A stretch of 19,556 nt of DNA from CAWEYG01 sp050747885 (GTDB lineage: Bacteria > Acidobacteriota > Thermoanaerobaculia > UBA5066 > DATFVB01). Numbering within the stretch: the stretch's first letter is position 1; each line of letters opens with the position of its first letter. Positions 1 to 6,974 of the stretch are shown here, piece after piece. The stretch covers positions 1 to 19,556 of the forward strand of contig JBOGJO010000252.1 in the NCBI GenBank assembly GCA_050747885.1, read 5' to 3'. The translations under genes were made by a program, and so were the position numbers. The notes below the pieces were generated by a model. The model worked only from the letters and a program-made list of their open reading frames with translations, was not told where the DNA came from and made no database searches.

Positions 1-28
1 CCTTTGTGCTCTGTCATGTTTTTGCCGC

Positions 29-1573
29 TCACTCCACCGGAAATCCATAGAGGTCGCCGTCGAGGCCGCCGACGATCACGAGATCACCGTCCACGACGGG
101 CGGGGCAGCGAACCCGCTGACCAAAGAGTCGGTGACGGGCGCGGGCCACCGCCAGACGATTCGGCCGGTCGCGGTGTCGAGCGCGGTAAAGCTCCCGAGG
201 TGCCGCATCTGGTACGGCGCGTAGCCGATCGCGCTCGCGAAGACTCGCCCGCCCCAGACCGCAGGGCGCGGCCAGGGCAGACCGAACACGTCGGTCCGCC
301 AGAGGACGCGGGTGTCTTTTGCGTCGATGAGGCTGACCCGCCGCAGGTCGGACGCGCCGATGTAAAAGAGGCTTCCCCCGCCGGGCGCCGCCGTCGATTC
401 GATCGCCGAGCCCCAGAAGATCATGGCCCAGAGCTTCTTCCCTGTCTCGGGCTCGAACGCGTACAGGGCGCCGCCCCGGCTGCCGACGACAATCTTGCCG
501 TCGACGAGTGCCGGGGAGCTCGAAATCTCGGCTCGCAAGTCCTTCTGCCAGATCTCCGCCCCGCTCTTCCGATCGAGCGCCCGGAGCTTGTGGCCGAAGC
601 TCCCGAACACGACGCGCGGACCGTCGATGAGCGCATCCGTCCGAATCTTGTTCGAGCCCTCGGGATTCCACGGCGTCGATTCCGGCGGTTTTCCGTTCTC
701 GGGCGCCTCGAAGCGCCAGACGCGTTTCCCGGTCTCCGCATCGACCGCGTGGAAGCTTCCGTCGCCCGAGCCGACGAAGAGAACGCCGTCGGCGAGCCGC
801 GGCAACGGCGAGGAGTTCTCGAAGTCGAAATCCCCGATCGTCGGTTCGACGGTGTCGATGATCTGATGCGAGAGGATCCGGGGCGAGCGTGCGTCGCCGA
901 GGTCATACCGCCAGACCTCCTTGCCCGTCTTGCGGTCGAGTTTGTACAGGTACCCGTTGTCGCAGACGAAGAAGACGTGCCCGTCGGTCGCGAGCGCGCC
1001 CCCGAAAATCGGGCGGCCGGCCGCGAAGATCCAAACGAAGGCGCCGTCGCGCTCGCGGATCGCGTTGAACGCGCCGTTCGTCGAGCCGACGTAAGCGATC
1101 CCGTCGCGGACCGCGGCCGGCGCATAGATCGCTCCCGCGCCGAGCTTCGCGCGCCATTTCGGCCCGGGTCCCGGCGGGAGCGCCGGAACCGGCACCTCCG
1201 AAGGCAACTTTTCGGTGCGGTGGAGCGACGCGGGGGCGTTCGTCGGGAGATAGGTTCCTTCGAGGGCGTCGCCGTGGAGCGTGAGGGTCGTGGCGTAGGA
1301 GTCGATCGTGTAGGTCTCGCCCTTGCGTCCCACGATCCCCGGAAGCTCGAGGCCATAGAAATTCCCGACGGGCTCGTAGAGGAAGGCCTTCAGCTCGCCC
1401 TTCTCGTTGCGCTTGAACTCGAGACCGACCTCGATCCGGTCCTGGGGAAATCCGGCTTCGCCGTACCACTTGCCCTCGATCGGATCGGGGGATTCCGCGG
1501 AAGCGATCGCCATCCACCCAGCGGAGAGAACGCCGAGAACGCCGAGAAGGACGACGAGCAGGAATTTCTTCAT
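29..1573 (-). CDS. Exported PQQ-binding-like beta-propeller protein
   Basis: The 514-residue product opens with a clear Sec signal peptide (basic MKK, hydrophobic core, likely cleavage after ASA near residue 26). Residues about 30-115 form a small beta-rich domain beginning with a GKWYG motif, a pattern seen in secreted hydrolase-associated domains. From about residue 135 to the end there are repeated propeller blades of the PQQ/BamB type, each with a hydrophobic strand, a G-S/G-G turn and an A-x-D/x-x-TG-K-x-x-W motif (for example LDRKTGKEVWRYD, VDAETGKRVWRFE, FEPETGKKLWAM). AGGAGG (1580-1585 in plus coordinates) lies 6 bases ahead of the ATG and fixes the start. There is no catalytic signature of a quinoprotein dehydrogenase, so a binding or scaffolding role in the periplasm is as likely as enzyme activity. 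The AraC regulator lies 105 bases upstream on the same strand. Family assignment is firm; function is unknown. Confidence 0.9.
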   Translation of the reverse strand: MKKFLLVVLLGVLGVLSAGWMAIASAESPDPIEGKWYGEAGFPQDRIEVGLEFKRNEKGELKAFLYEPVGNFYGLELPGIVGRKGETYTIDSYATTLTLHGDALEGTYLPTNAPASLHRTEKLPSEVPVPALPPGPGPKWRAKLGAGAIYAPAAVRDGIAYVGSTNGAFNAIRERDGAFVWIFAAGRPIFGGALATDGHVFFVCDNGYLYKLDRKTGKEVWRYDLGDARSPRILSHQIIDTVEPTIGDFDFENSSPLPRLADGVLFVGSGDGSFHAVDAETGKRVWRFEAPENGKPPESTPWNPEGSNKIRTDALIDGPRVVFGSFGHKLRALDRKSGAEIWQKDLRAEISSSPALVDGKIVVGSRGGALYAFEPETGKKLWAMIFWGSAIESTAAPGGGSLFYIGASDLRRVSLIDAKDTRVLWRTDVFGLPWPRPAVWGGRVFASAIGYAPYQMRHLGSFTALDTATGRIVWRWPAPVTDSLVSGFAAPPVVDGDLVIVGGLDGDLYGFPVE

Positions 1574-1597
1574 CCGAGGCCTCCTGACGAGGCGGGT

Positions 1598-1629
1598 TGT
1601 ACATGCCGCGCGCGCGGTGGCGCTGTCAA
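1598..1629 (-). promoter_or_regulatory. Possible promoter with palindromic spacer ahead of the propeller gene
   Basis: On the minus strand TTGACA (1629-1624) is followed after 20 bases by TGTACA (1603-1598). The spacer contains CCGCGCGCGCGG, a perfect 12-base palindrome (1606-1617). The -35 match is perfect but the -10 match is poor and the palindrome is alternating GC, which occurs easily in such DNA. This is a tentative call. Confidence 0.25.
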
Positions 1630-1678
1630 TTCCTTGCAGAGACCGATTCGGAAGCGAAGGGCGGAGGCGTCCCGGGGT

Positions 1679-2602
1679 TCAGTTCCCGGCAGCGGTGGGA
1701 ATCGGGGAGAGACCCCGTCGCAGGGACGCGACATCGTTTGCCCGAGCGACGCGGCGAACGGTCTCGGGCGGAACGCCGAGGTGTTTTCGGAAGACCGACG
1801 TGAAGTGACTGTGGCTTGAAAACCCGAGCTCGAAGGCCAGGTCGGAAAGATCGGGGGATCCCTCGGCGAGCCGGCCGAGAGCCTGCTGAAGCCGCACGTG
1901 CGTCAGGTATCGGTGGATCGTCGTGCCGGTGGCGGAGCGGAAGGAGCGGCAGAGTCGGAATGGCGTCGAGTCGAGCTCCCTGGCGAGGGTGTCGAGCTGA
2001 TGGCGCCGGCCCGGCTGACTCGAGAGGTGCCCTCGCAGATCCTCGGCCTCCTCGCGCTCGCGCCGGGTCACCCGGGATGCCTCGGAACCGATCGCGCCGT
2101 CGAATGCCGCGCGAATCAGCCGATCGGCCAGAAAGAGCGCCCATTCCTCGATCTCCAGTCCGTCGATCGGATTCGGGCGGGCCACTTTGCGAAGGAGCGT
2201 TCGAAGGAGGAGAAACGATTGGGGTTCGAGGGGCCCCGATCCGAACGGGAACGGCTGATCCGTCCTCTCCGCGGCGCGCGGATCATAGCGAAAGAGGATT
2301 TCCGCCAGAACGTCGGGCCGGATCGCGAGGTCGCTGCCGGAATCGCCTCCCCCGAACGGATGCGCGGACTGAAAGGGAGCCAAGGGGTTGAAGAACCCGA
2401 CCCGGGTGCAATCGATCAGGCCGATCGGCGCTCGGGAATGCACGCGGAAATTTCCGCAATGAGCGAACACGATCATCGGACTCGGTTGCGAGCGCTCGGC
2501 TCCCAGGCGCGGCGGCGCGCCCTGGCAGCGCCACCGGGAAATCGAAACGGTGGGGATTTCGAAAACCCGGCGATGCCGGAATCCCGGGGGCCACTTCTCC
2601 AT
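1679..2602 (-). CDS. AraC-family transcriptional regulator
   Basis: The 307-residue protein has an N-terminal sensing region (about residues 10-110: VSISRWRC, MIVFAHCGNFRVH, GFFNPLAPFQSAHPFGGGD) of the kind found in cupin-type AraC regulators, a helical linker, and a C-terminal AraC/XylS double helix-turn-helix at about residues 199-284. The second half of that domain shows the hallmark LAFELGFSSHSHFTSVFRKHLGVPP. The ATG start keeps the whole N-terminal domain; only a weak GAAAG lies ahead of it, and a later in-frame Met near residue 43 would cut the domain. It is divergent from the glycosyltransferase gene (77 bases between starts) and upstream of the propeller gene on the same strand, so either could be a target, but no operator is evident. 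The effector is unknown. Confidence 0.9.
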   Translation of the reverse strand: MEKWPPGFRHRRVFEIPTVSISRWRCQGAPPRLGAERSQPSPMIVFAHCGNFRVHSRAPIGLIDCTRVGFFNPLAPFQSAHPFGGGDSGSDLAIRPDVLAEILFRYDPRAAERTDQPFPFGSGPLEPQSFLLLRTLLRKVARPNPIDGLEIEEWALFLADRLIRAAFDGAIGSEASRVTRREREEAEDLRGHLSSQPGRRHQLDTLARELDSTPFRLCRSFRSATGTTIHRYLTHVRLQQALGRLAEGSPDLSDLAFELGFSSHSHFTSVFRKHLGVPPETVRRVARANDVASLRRGLSPIPTAAGN

Positions 2603-2679
2603 CTTTCGATGGTACGGGGAACCGGGCCGAAGGTTTCGGAGCGTCTCCTCTCCGGGGGACGGATGATAACGTCGGCCGA

Positions 2680-4662
2680 TTGATTTTCCTCGCGTTGCTG
2701 CCCGTGGCCGTGTTCGGGCTCGTGACCTCCGCGACGCGGAGGTTGCGCTCGGTGCGTTCTTCGGCGACGCTGCGGGACGACCTGCTCCTCTCCTCCCTCG
2801 GGCTGGGTGTCTCGATCGGCCTCGGCACCGAGATTTTGGGGGCGTTTCACGCCCTCACGTTTCTCGGCGTGCTCGGCTTCTGGGCGGCGGGAGCGGCTGC
2901 GGCCACCGCCGCGGTCCTGCTGGCATATCGCTGGCGCAGGAATGGCCCTCCGGAACCGGTGCGAGCGCCGCGCCTCCCGGCGGCGGAAGGAGGGTTGCTC
3001 GCGGGGATCGCGCTCCTGGCTCTTGCGCTCTTCGTCGTTGCGGCGCTCGCCCCTCCGCAGAGCTCGGATTCGATCGGTTATCACATGAGTCGCGTCATGC
3101 ACTGGATTCAGAACCGAACTCTTTCGCCATATCCGTCGTCGGATCCGGCCCAGCTGTTCGATCCCCCGTTCGCCGAGATCGTCCGCCTGCATTTTCATCT
3201 TTTGACAGGAAGCGACCGTTCGGGGGGCCTCCTTCAATGGATCGCCGCGATGGGAGCCCTCCTGGCGGCTTCGCTCGTCGCGCGCGACCTCGGCGGCGGG
3301 CGGCGGGCCCAGATCTTCGCCGGGCTGTTCGCCGCCACGCTTCCAATCGGGATTGCCCAGGCGACGAGCGGGAAAAACGACTGGGTCGCCGCCTTTTGGC
3401 TTCTCGCGCTGGTCCACTTCAGCGGAGCCGCCAAACCGAGAGGCCTCGGCACCCCGTCCGCGGCCGGCATCGTTGCCGCGTGCGCGGCGGCGGGCCTGGA
3501 GGTGATGACCAAGGTGACGGCCTGGTTTTTCGCCCTTCCCATGATCGTGCTCGCCGTCCTTCGCGGCCGCGGTGTGAAACCTCGAAAGGCCCTCGGGCCG
3601 CTGGCCGCCGGCCTGTTCCTCGCGGGCGCTCTGGTCTTTCCGTTTCTCGCGCGCAACCTCGCGGTGTTCGGGAGTCCGGTGGCGGACCCCGGTCAACGCG
3701 CCAACCTTGGCGTAAAGGCTGTCACGCCCTCGGACGTCGCTTCGAACGCCGTGCGCAACGCGGTTTTTCAATTCGGATCAAAGAGCCCCGCAGTGAACCG
3801 GGAGCTGTTGGGCTGGACCTCGCGCGTCCTCGAGGTCGTTGGCGCGAGCCCGTTCGACCCGCGGACCACGTCCGGACGATTCGACATCTGGCCTCCGACG
3901 AAGGTCGAAGAAGTCGTCGGCAGCCCCCTGCACATCTTCCTCCTCGGCTCGACGGGCATCGGCCTGCTGGGGTTCCGCCGGCTCCGAGCGGGAGGGCCGC
4001 GTTTGGGATATTTCGCTTCCATTGTCGCGGGCTATCTGCTCTTCTGCGCCGCGGTGAAGTGGCAGCCGCCGAACTGCCGTCTCCTCATGCCTCTGCTCGT
4101 CCTCTCCGCGCCCGTCGTGGGCGTCGCCGCGTCCGATCTCCTCGGATCGCTCGCTTCTGTGCTGGGCGCGGGGTTGCTCCTGGCGGCCGTTCCCTTCGCC
4201 GTCGGAACGGTCGGGCGCCCGCTCACCTTCGAGCGGGGAAAAGGCGTCCTCGCAACGTCGCGGTTCGAGCTCTACTTTGCTCGATGTCCGGAGCTCCGAG
4301 CGCCATATGAAGAGGCGGCGCGCACGGTGCGGTCATCGGGCATTCGGAATCTCGGCGTCGCCTACTCCCGAGTCTCCCAGTCCGAATATCTGCTCTGGAT
4401 GCTCCTCCGCGATGCGCGGCCGCGCGTGAGGATCGAGAATGTGAGAGTCCGGAACCCGTCGGCGAGAATCGCTCTGCAGGCTCCGTTTCGCGATTTCCGC
4501 CCGGAGCTCGTGGTGCTTTTCGTGTCGAGCTCGAAACCCGAGTTTCCCTCCGAGATGGAGGCGGCGGGAATCCGGTACGGATTCGTCCGCAATTCAGGGT
4601 CCGCCGGGTTCTATGTTCCGGAAGCCGCGGTGTCCGGGGCGGGCCCGCGCCCGAGAATATAG
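2680..4662 (+). CDS. GT-C membrane glycosyltransferase (GT39/ArnT-like)
   Basis: The 660-residue protein has about ten or more hydrophobic segments spread over residues 1-510 and a soluble C-terminal region of about 150 residues. The first large loop, after the segment ending near residue 128, carries SSDSIGYHMSRVMHWIQNR, which matches the acidic, His/Arg-bearing loop of GT39/ArnT/PMT-type enzymes that transfer sugars from polyprenyl-phosphate donors on the outer face of the membrane. A further conserved-looking segment is SGKNDWVAAFWLLA. The start is TTG with no good Shine-Dalgarno sequence; GTG codons at 2704 and 2710 are alternatives. Its end overlaps the end of the convergent methyltransferase gene by 52 bases. 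The fold class is confident; acceptor and sugar cannot be told from the sequence. Confidence 0.82.
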   Translation: MIFLALLPVAVFGLVTSATRRLRSVRSSATLRDDLLLSSLGLGVSIGLGTEILGAFHALTFLGVLGFWAAGAAAATAAVLLAYRWRRNGPPEPVRAPRLPAAEGGLLAGIALLALALFVVAALAPPQSSDSIGYHMSRVMHWIQNRTLSPYPSSDPAQLFDPPFAEIVRLHFHLLTGSDRSGGLLQWIAAMGALLAASLVARDLGGGRRAQIFAGLFAATLPIGIAQATSGKNDWVAAFWLLALVHFSGAAKPRGLGTPSAAGIVAACAAAGLEVMTKVTAWFFALPMIVLAVLRGRGVKPRKALGPLAAGLFLAGALVFPFLARNLAVFGSPVADPGQRANLGVKAVTPSDVASNAVRNAVFQFGSKSPAVNRELLGWTSRVLEVVGASPFDPRTTSGRFDIWPPTKVEEVVGSPLHIFLLGSTGIGLLGFRRLRAGGPRLGYFASIVAGYLLFCAAVKWQPPNCRLLMPLLVLSAPVVGVAASDLLGSLASVLGAGLLLAAVPFAVGTVGRPLTFERGKGVLATSRFELYFARCPELRAPYEEAARTVRSSGIRNLGVAYSRVSQSEYLLWMLLRDARPRVRIENVRVRNPSARIALQAPFRDFRPELVVLFVSSSKPEFPSEMEAAGIRYGFVRNSGSAGFYVPEAAVSGAGPRPRI

Positions 4663-5459
4663 GTGTCCTGGCCCGCGGGGATTCGGGAAGTTCCGGGGTA
4701 GAACCCGTCGATTCTCCGTTCGATGCGCAGTCCCGCCTGCGAGATCAGATCTTCGAAGTCCGTCCGCGAATACGCGACGGCCGCCTGAGGGCGGTTTTGG
4801 ACCTTCCAGCGAATCGAGCTCGATTCGGTCCCGAAGGGAAAGGCCGGCGTCCGGAGGCGCGGGTCGAAAGCAAAAACGGTCACCATCGCCCGCCCGGACG
4901 GAGACAGGGCGCGGCCGATTTCCCGAAGGTAAGACCCGGCCTCGGGCTCGAGGAGGTGAGTAAAAAGCGACTTCGCGACGACGAAGTCGCAGCTCCCGTC
5001 TTCGACCGGAAATCGGAACTCGCACGCATTCCCGGGAGCGCCGCGGCTGTACGGCGTGTCGATCGGCGCGAGCTCGAACCGAAAACGGCCGTCGCCTCCG
5101 AAGCGCCCTCGGCACCAGCGGATCGAAGCGGCGTGAACGTCCACGCCGACGTACGCTCCGTTCGGTCCGAGCTCCGTTTGAAGTTCGACGGCCATCGCCC
5201 CGGGGCCGCAGCCGAGGTCGAGGACGAGACTGTTCGTCCCAACGAGCGAAAGGGCCCGGATCAAGGACATCGATTCGGCGGCGCTGCGGCTGAATTTCTC
5301 GACCGGTCCCGCATGCCGGCGCAGCCAGAGGGGCGGCAGCTCCCGTTTTCCGGGACGCCGCAGGACACGCTCAATCGGGCCGAAGGCTCGCAGCAGCGCG
5401 GTTCGCGCGGATCGCGCCAAGTCGATCAAAGGCGCGGGGAGGCGCGAGAAGTTCATCAT
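4611..5459 (-). CDS. Class I SAM-dependent methyltransferase
   Basis: The 282-residue protein carries a type-11-like methyltransferase core: motif I LDLGCGPG at residues 80-87, the acidic end of strand 2 at D107 (YVGVDVH), a later strand CDFVVAKSLFTHLLE, and the post-motif SPSGRAMVTVF. An N-terminal stretch of about 60 residues includes LPPLWLRRHAGPVEKFSRSA, a lead-in often seen in methyltransferases located beside glycosyltransferases. Two adjacent ATG codons can serve as start and neither has a strong ribosome binding site. The gene is convergent with the GT-C gene and overlaps it by 52 bases, suggesting a settled arrangement. The substrate is unknown; glycan, lipid or small molecule are all possible. 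Confidence 0.87.
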   Translation of the reverse strand: MMNFSRLPAPLIDLARSARTALLRAFGPIERVLRRPGKRELPPLWLRRHAGPVEKFSRSAAESMSLIRALSLVGTNSLVLDLGCGPGAMAVELQTELGPNGAYVGVDVHAASIRWCRGRFGGDGRFRFELAPIDTPYSRGAPGNACEFRFPVEDGSCDFVVAKSLFTHLLEPEAGSYLREIGRALSPSGRAMVTVFAFDPRLRTPAFPFGTESSSIRWKVQNRPQAAVAYSRTDFEDLISQAGLRIERRIDGFYPGTSRIPAGQDTYILGRGPAPDTAASGT

Positions 5460-5525
5460 GGAGGCCGATGGGCGAGTCTACCCGATCGGCTTGCGGGGCC
5501 TTCGCGCCGGCCGAATTCGATCTCG

Positions 5526-5726
5526 TTATTTCTTTTTGGCCGGCACCCTCGCGCCCGCGCGCCGGGCCTCCGACAGGCCGATGGCGATCGCCTGCTTGCG
5601 GCTCGTCACTTTCTTTCCGGACCCGCCCGATCGGAGGGTCCCCTTCTTTCTCTCGCGCATGACGCGCTCGACTTTTGCCGACGCTTTGCGGCTGTATTTC
5701 CGTCCGCTCGAGGGCTTTCTGGGCAT
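5526..5726 (-). CDS. Small basic DUF6496-family protein
   Basis: This 66-residue, Lys/Arg-rich protein begins MPRKPSSGRKYSRKASAKVE and ends in a KVTSRKQAIAIGLSEARRAG segment followed by a lysine tail. That pattern is the DUF6496 family of short, very basic bacterial proteins of unknown function, with a histone/nucleoid-protein-like composition. The open frame extends 7 codons further upstream, but AAAGGAG lies 6 bases ahead of the ATG at 5726, so the shorter form is chosen. A role in binding nucleic acid is inferred only from charge. It diverges from the metal-efflux operon, whose promoter lies in the intervening 160 bases. Confidence 0.85.
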   Translation of the reverse strand: MPRKPSSGRKYSRKASAKVERVMRERKKGTLRSGGSGKKVTSRKQAIAIGLSEARRAGARVPAKKK

Positions 5727-5792
5727 CACGACTCCTTTCAGCTTCAAAAGAACGCAAAAAGCATGCTCATCGGGCCGTGCACTGGCCGGCCC

Positions 5793-5824
5793 TTGACCCC
5801 GGAACCGGTTCCACCCTGTAGAGT
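5793..5824 (+). promoter_or_regulatory. MerR-type promoter/operator of the metal-efflux operon
   Basis: TTGACC (5793-5798) and TAGAGT (5819-5824) are separated by 20 bases rather than the usual 17. The spacer contains GGAACCGGTTCC (5801-5812), a perfect 12-base palindrome located 2 bases after the -35 element. This is the geometry of MerR-family metal promoters (the E. coli zntA promoter also has a 20-base spacer with the dyad close to the -35), where the regulator untwists an over-long spacer. A MerR gene lies in the downstream operon, giving a simple autoregulatory model. Transcription would start near 5831. Confidence 0.75.
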
Positions 5825-5829
5825 TCGCC

Positions 5830-5880
5830 CCTCGTCGAGTCGAGGCCGCAATGCCGCGGCGTCTTCGAGACGGGAAGGAG
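5830..5880 (+). other. Leader with two small hairpins and strong ribosome binding site
   Basis: The predicted 57-base leader holds two short inverted repeats, CCTCG/CGAGG (5830-5834 with 5841-5845) and CGTCT/AGACG (5860-5864 with 5868-5872), the second directly before AAGGAG (5875-5880), which sits 7 bases before the ATG at 5888. The stems are only 5 pairs, so structure is possible but regulation is not established. Confidence 0.35.
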
Positions 5881-5887
5881 CGAGTTC

Positions 5888-6424
5888 ATGAGATTCCGAC
5901 CGGGGGTAACGTTCATCGCGGCGGTCGTGCTCGGGTTTGCATTTTGCGCGTCCGCGGACGACATGGCCGATTGTCCGATGATGAAGGGGGGCGCGCGAAC
6001 CCCCGGGGATCACGCCCGGGAGGTCGCCACGCGGGGCGACGGCGCGATGGGCTTCTCGCACGAGAAGACGACCCATCATTTTCGAATCTCCGCCGAGGGG
6101 GGAGCCATCGAGGTGTCGGCAAACGCGCCGTCCGATACGGACAGCCGGGGCCGGATCCGGATGCACCTGACGCACATCGCGAGGGCGTTCGCGAAGGGCG
6201 ATTTCGCGATTCCGATGCTCGTCCACGACACGATTCCGCCCGGAGTCTCGACCATGAAACGGCGCCGGGACGCGATTGTGTACCGATACGAGGAAATCCC
6301 GGGGGGAGCTCGTGTCGTTCTCGAGACCCGAGATCCCGACGCGCTGGACGCAATCCACGACTTCCTGCGCTTTCAAATTGCCGACCACGGGACCGGAGAT
6401 CCCGGAGCGGAGGCGGTCCGATAA
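5888..6424 (+). CDS. Exported protein of unknown function, first gene of the metal operon
   Basis: The 178-residue product has a signal peptide (MRFR, hydrophobic core, probable cleavage after ASA at about residue 23). The mature part starts with a Met/Asp-containing segment (DDMADCPMMKGG) and then a compact domain with GFSHEKTTHHF, IRMHLTHIARAFAKGDF, IPPGVSTMKR and AIHDFLRFQIADHGTGD motifs. I recognise this as a conserved, uncharacterised exported family; I know of no assigned reaction. The clustered His residues, the CPMM segment and its first position after a MerR-type promoter suggest metal binding or handling in the periplasm, which is inference. AAGGAG 7 bases upstream supports the start. 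The MerR gene follows after 61 bases. Confidence 0.85.
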   Translation: MRFRPGVTFIAAVVLGFAFCASADDMADCPMMKGGARTPGDHAREVATRGDGAMGFSHEKTTHHFRISAEGGAIEVSANAPSDTDSRGRIRMHLTHIARAFAKGDFAIPMLVHDTIPPGVSTMKRRRDAIVYRYEEIPGGARVVLETRDPDALDAIHDFLRFQIADHGTGDPGAEAVR

Positions 6425-6485
6425 ATCGGGAATCCCGGGGGGGTGGAAATCCGTTGTCGGGGACAGCTTGAATGAGGGAGCGCGG

Positions 6486-6974
6486 ATGACGACGGCGAAG
6501 GAATCGCGATCCCTGCGCGCCGGCGAGCTCGCTGCGCTCGCGGGCCTCAGCAAAGATGCCCTGAGGTTCTACGAGAGGCGGGGGCTGCTGCCCGTTCCCC
6601 GGCGGGGGCCCAACGGGTATCGGCGGTATCCGCCGGACGCGCTCGGCCGCGTGCTGCTGATCCGGGTCGCTCTGTCGATCGGATTCTCCGTGTCCGAGCT
6701 CGCTTCGATCGTTCGGGTCCGCGATTCCGGCGGCGCGCCCTGCCGGCAGGTCCGGAGCCTCGCGGCCGAGAAGCTCGAGCACCTCCGGCGCGAGATCGAG
6801 GCTCTTTCCTCGCTGAGGGCGGATCTCGAGGCCGTCCTCGCCGACTGGGATCGACGGTTGGCGGTCACGGGGAATGGGCGCCGAGCCGGGCTGCTGGAAG
6901 CGCTCGTCGCCCGAAGGGGGTCCCGGATCTCCGAGGTGCGGCCGCCGCGGCGTCGTGTATCGTCGCTGCCGTGA
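6486..6974 (+). CDS. MerR-family metal-responsive regulator
   Basis: The 162-residue protein has a MerR winged helix-turn-helix at residues 10-53, with FYERRGLL (28-35) and GYRRY (44-48), followed by the second helical pair and a long dimerisation helix (about 90-120). GAGGGAG (6474-6480) lies 5 bases before the ATG; the frame is open 70 codons further upstream but that part overlaps the previous gene and adds nothing typical. There is a single cysteine, C86, at the start of the dimer helix, equivalent to the Cys79/82 site of ZntR and MerR. The C-terminal metal-loop cysteines known from CueR, ZntR and MerR are absent; the tail reads WDRRL, then GRRAGLLEAL and a basic end. It probably controls the palindromic promoter near 5800. 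Its stop overlaps the next start by 4 bases. Confidence 0.9.
   Translation: MTTAKESRSLRAGELAALAGLSKDALRFYERRGLLPVPRRGPNGYRRYPPDALGRVLLIRVALSIGFSVSELASIVRVRDSGGAPCRQVRSLAAEKLEHLRREIEALSSLRADLEAVLADWDRRLAVTGNGRRAGLLEALVARRGSRISEVRPPRRRVSSLP

Noticed and set aside
200..1819. A 539-codon plus-strand frame opposite the propeller gene
   Set aside because: Arg/Pro/Asp-rich shadow; the minus strand shows a signal peptide, ribosome binding site and propeller repeats.
2473..3771. A 432-codon minus-strand frame opposite the glycosyltransferase start
   Set aside because: Charged, repetitive product with no family features; the plus strand has clear membrane helices.
5851..6471. An upstream ATG frame that overlaps the first efflux-operon gene in another frame
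   Set aside because: No ribosome binding site, Arg-rich product, and the frame at 5888 has a strong AAGGAG and signal peptide.
6276..6485. Longer N-terminus for the MerR regulator
   Set aside because: The added 70 residues overlap the preceding gene and precede the normal MerR start; GAGGGAG supports 6486.
5744..6553. A 269-codon minus-strand frame opposite the exported protein and merR start
   Set aside because: It would run through the predicted promoter and is an antisense shadow without recognisable domains.
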